NCBI GenBank assembly: GCA_018340805.1
Contig: JACMZG010001863.1
Span: 58,338,477-58,402,476, forward strand
DNA length: 64,000 bases
Reading direction: 5' to 3'
From: Microvelia longipes
Taxonomy: Eukaryota > Arthropoda > Insecta > Hemiptera > Veliidae
Position numbers and translations under genes: made by a program. This document shows positions 61,091-64,000 of the stretch, piece after piece (within the stretch, counting starts at the first letter, position 1; each line of letters opens with the position of its first letter). Under the pieces are notes generated by a model. It saw only the letters and a program-made list of their open reading frames with translations, was not told where the DNA came from and did not search any database.

Positions 61091-61754
61091 TCTGATTTTT
61101 TTAAAGGAGATGCACTTAAACATTTTAAACATTAAGACAATCTGAGCTTGATATTAGTACGAATAATGCTGTGCATTTCCGATTTGGGGAGTTATGATTG
61201 TACTTTTGAATAAAATTTAGGATAAATATGCGCATTTCCTTTATAAAGTTTGGAAACAATGGGGTAACAAGTAGTAATGAAATTTCTTTAGGTTATGAAT
61301 CATCATGAACAGATCATTCATTACTATGAATTGTTAAGCAATGAAGCACATATTTCAAAGAAAATTCGCCTGGTTTGAGGACCGCTGCGCTAGAATTCTT
61401 TTAAGTTCAGTTAACGCTTATCTTTAAGGGTTTAGCGCATTTTCTAGAAAAATTAATTAAAAGTAGAAATTGTGTAGCTTAAGTTACAAAGCATTAACCG
61501 GAAATAAATGGATAAAAAGAACCAAGGGTCCTAGGTTGGAGTACTTGGAGTAATTCCGGACTAGTTTCATTTTTCTTAGAGCTCTTAAAAATATTGAAAA
61601 CAACAACCTACTTAACTTTCTTGAGTCTGTCACGACTCACCGACATCGTCGAGTCGAAAAAGAAGTGAAGGGAAACTGCTAATGCCACTGTTTGACATGT
61701 GTTCACTTTTAATTTTTTTCTCTTTGCCGTTATTTCTTTATGTTATATCCGGCA

Positions 61755-61790
61755 CTGATGATGGCCTCTTGTTAGGTTGAAAGAGCTTTG
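61755..61790 (+). repeat. Degenerate hammerhead-like motif
   Basis: CTGATGA, then GCCT/AGGT stem II, then GAAA. No stem I partner is found after it, so it is judged a decayed copy. Confidence 0.45.
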
Positions 61791-61899
61791 AATAAATTAT
61801 TGTTTTTGGAGAGACTCTTTTCTACATTACTTAAATTATAAACAACTCCACTGGTGCTAATTCTCAATCATATAACATGTAACCTACTAACTCATATAA

Positions 61900-62090
61900 C
61901 CTACTTGAAATATGTTTTCACTCATAGTCTTACAGATCAGATATCAAAGATAGACTATGAGTTTATCTTTGATATCTAATAGTAATAGAACAATATAGTG
62001 AGATTAATACATTAATAAATCAAGATAGTGAGATAGATTCTTAGTCTATCTTTGGTATCTAATCTGTAAGACTCATCTATCATCCTCTTC
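61900..62090. repeat. Local inverted and direct repeats
   Basis: Words TCTTACAGAT/ATCTGTAAGA, AGACTATGAG and TATCTTTGATATCTAAT recur in both orientations, a collapsed palindromic element between two hammerhead-like motifs. Confidence 0.55.
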
Positions 62091-62103
62091 TTTATTCAAC
62101 GAC

Positions 62104-62143
62104 TAGCACTGATGATTGCCTCTAGGTTGAAAGAGCATTGCTA
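62104..62143 (+). ncRNA. Hammerhead ribozyme-like motif
   Basis: TAGCA pairs with TGCTA (stem I, five perfect pairs), core CTGATGA, stem II GCCT/AGGT, GAAA. The predicted cleavage context is ATT rather than the expected U-H after a closed stem III, so function is doubtful. Confidence 0.45.
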
Positions 62144-62245
62144 TTAAAGAAATGTATTTTTTTTAATAGACTTCTTCTTTGTATGTTTTAGAATGAGCAT
62201 AAATGGAGTCCATCGTAAAGCCTATCCACAAATAATAGTTATTTA

Positions 62246-62462
62246 TGCAACAAGGGATGAAAGTAAGTTTTACAGCTCAAGTTAAAGTTTCGTCCTAAGG
62301 CAGTGCCGAAGGAGGAAACTTCATTAGCTCACGAGGCCGGTATGCCGAGGGAGATAAACTAGTTAGCTCCCGAGGCTTGCCGAGGGAGTTAACTAACATT
62401 TTGGCTCCAGAGGCTTGACGAGGGAGATAATACGAGAGCTGAAAACTTTCATCCTTGTTGCA
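62246..62462. mobile_element. Short TIR element with internal 35 bp repeats
   Basis: Inverted termini TGCAACAAGGGATGAAAG and its near complement, TA on both sides. Internally there are four degenerate copies of GAGGCTTGCCGAGGGAG, with GTTAGCTCCCGAG/CGAGGGAGTTAAC forming a hairpin. No coding capacity. TA flanks suggest a mariner-like or similar origin, an inference. Confidence 0.75.
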
Positions 62463-63485
62463 TATTAAAATTTTATCTACGACTAGAGAACTAATACTAA
62501 CAACTATTAATATATTCTTCAGCTCCTTAATTGTTATTGTCTTAGTTTAGTTTATTCTTACCATGTCAATTACTCTGATGAAGAGAGAATAAAGCCACTA
62601 TCTTCACATTATTTTATTGTAAGCTGTCAATAGAATAATGTGTAATACTATATTTGTAATTTAAACATTAGCGTGTGTATATTGTATATTCTACCCGTAG
62701 TACCAACATAACACCGAAAAAATCCTAAAAATTTCCTAAAATTCCTAAAATTTTAATTAAAAATTCTGTCAAGTTGGCAACACTTCCAATTTTCCTCCCT
62801 AGGGAATAAAAGTACATTTACAGTGTGAGATAACAAGACTGTAAGTAGAATTTACAATACAAGGAGTAGATATATATATTTATTCACAATAAACCTGAAC
62901 ACTTTCTTCTTTATTGTAAATAAATATCTTGAACTATGTAGAGATTTTCTATTCTTTCGTTCTATGACTTCTTCTTCTTTCACTTCATGAAGATTTAAAA
63001 TAACCGTGTTAACGTTGAAAATATAAAGAGATATCAAGCGCTTTAGATTCAGAACTTAGCAATGTAGACATAGGATTTATTGCTTAAGCTATTCAAGGTA
63101 TAAAACTTAAATAGCTTAACCAACAGAAAAACCTTGCATGAAAGTCATAGATTAAACACTATGATCTTTATTGAACGTTCGTTTTTCTGGTATCCTTTCT
63201 GATATGACAAACTCTAATTCCCACGTTTGTTTTTTTAAACTACATGCTTTTTACAAAATGTAATTAGTGAGTAGAATTATTAGAGAATTTACATTATATG
63301 AGTGATAACTGATAAGCAAATAAGCGGGATAAAGCTTATCGTTTATTATTCTTAATTTCCCTGAGTTTCATGAACACCATCTAATTGAGTATTTTTATTT
63401 TTAATTTTATTAATAATTTTTAATTTTTAATAATTTTGTTTGTGTATTTTTTTTATTATTTCATTATGTATTTTTATTGTTTCAG
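62463..63485 (+). other. Upstream region of the IGFBP-like gene
   Basis: AT-rich and without recognised frame. Either promoter or, since TTTATTGTTTCAG ends at 63485, the 3' end of an intron following a 5' UTR exon. Confidence 0.45.
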
Positions 63486-63782
63486 TGCTATGATGTGAGG
63501 GTACAATGTCTTTACTCTGTGTCTGGGTCCTGCTACTAGGACCCGCATTGGTCCGTTCGTTCTCATGCGTGTGTACTCCATCAGAGTGTGAACTGACATC
63601 GGATTCGGACTGTCCACCAGGCGTCGGAACTGTTTGGGATCCGTGCGGGTGTTGTCGAGTTTGTGCCAGGACTGAAAACCAGCCTTGCGGTGGTCCTTAT
63701 GGATTTTATGGTTCGTGCGGCAAAGGATTACTCTGTGTCGTCACAGATGTCTCGTCAGACGGAACTGAAGGCACATGTAAAC
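63486..63782 (+). CDS. Secreted IGFBP-domain protein, first coding exon
   Basis: The ATG at 63506 opens a 92-codon segment ending in a split codon at the donor GTAAGT (63783). Residues 1-18 (MSLLCVWVLLLGPALVRS) are a signal peptide. The mature part carries 12 cysteines in the insulin-like growth factor-binding N-terminal pattern, including DPCGCCRVCARTENQPCGG and GSCGKGLLC. It most resembles single-domain IGFBP-like (SIBD) proteins of arthropods, which are extracellular and thought to bind insulin-like peptides or act in immunity. The TTTCAG before 63486 suggests an upstream noncoding exon; the rest of the gene lies beyond the window. Confidence 0.85.
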
Positions 63783-63851
63783 GTAAGTAAAACATTATTT
63801 AGGTAACAATTGAGTTTCGAGTCCAATAAGACTGCTTATCAAGTAATTGAC

Positions 63852-63931
63852 GCATGAGACATATGACAAAGGAATAGTGCATGAGTCATATGACAAAGGA
63901 ATATTGCATAAATCAGATGACAAAGGAATAG
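63852..63931. repeat. 27 bp tandem repeat, 3 copies
   Basis: GCATGAGACATATGACAAAG then GAATAGT, in the first intron of the IGFBP-like gene. Confidence 0.88.
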
Positions 63932-64000
63932 CCAGAGTAAAATTAGTTGGACGTAAACCATTACGTCCTACTAATCCAACTAAATTTCAACTAATTTTCA

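Overview
The window is AT-rich eukaryotic DNA, almost certainly from an arthropod and probably an insect. It is gene-poor and heavily colonised by transposable elements. The kind of organism is inferred from intron-split genes with GT/AG junctions, a copia-type LTR element primed by the initiator-Met tRNA fragment, Penelope-like elements, tRNA-derived SINEs, many short inverted-repeat elements and long (TA)n microsatellites. The species cannot be named from sequence alone.

Only two host genes are well supported. (1) Four 3' exons of a Na+/K+-ATPase beta subunit (nervana family) lie on the + strand at 5349-5530, 12027-12137, 12638-12806 and 16891-16994. They join in phase and end in a stop codon; the N-terminal exons are not seen. 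Intron one carries a 4.4 kb giant inverted repeat, and intron three carries a Penelope remnant and a Tc1/mariner-type MITE. (2) The first coding exon of a secreted IGFBP-domain protein lies on the + strand at 63486-63782, with a signal peptide, 12 cysteines and a splice donor. The gene continues past the window.

The roughly 46 kb between them is repeat-dominated. It holds a Penelope-like element (28688-30883) with RT and GIY-YIG domains inside 300 bp inverted terminal repeats that each contain a hammerhead-ribozyme-like motif; a decayed Ty1/copia insertion (34055-35640) with two LTRs, a perfect 5 bp target duplication, a PBS and gag remnants; LINE fragments; at least six short inverted-repeat families, several with target-site duplications and several in two copies; SINE-like tRNA-derived sequences; and seven or more minisatellite arrays with periods of 19 to 99 bp. 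Two moderately GC-rich open frames (20287-20549 minus, 40621-40881 plus) are possible unrecognised exons.

The most interesting material is the set of hammerhead-like motifs in palindromic, Penelope-like contexts, the 4.4 kb inverted repeat inside the ATPase intron, and cases of element nesting with readable target duplications. No prokaryotic operon, CRISPR array or intact viral genome was seen.
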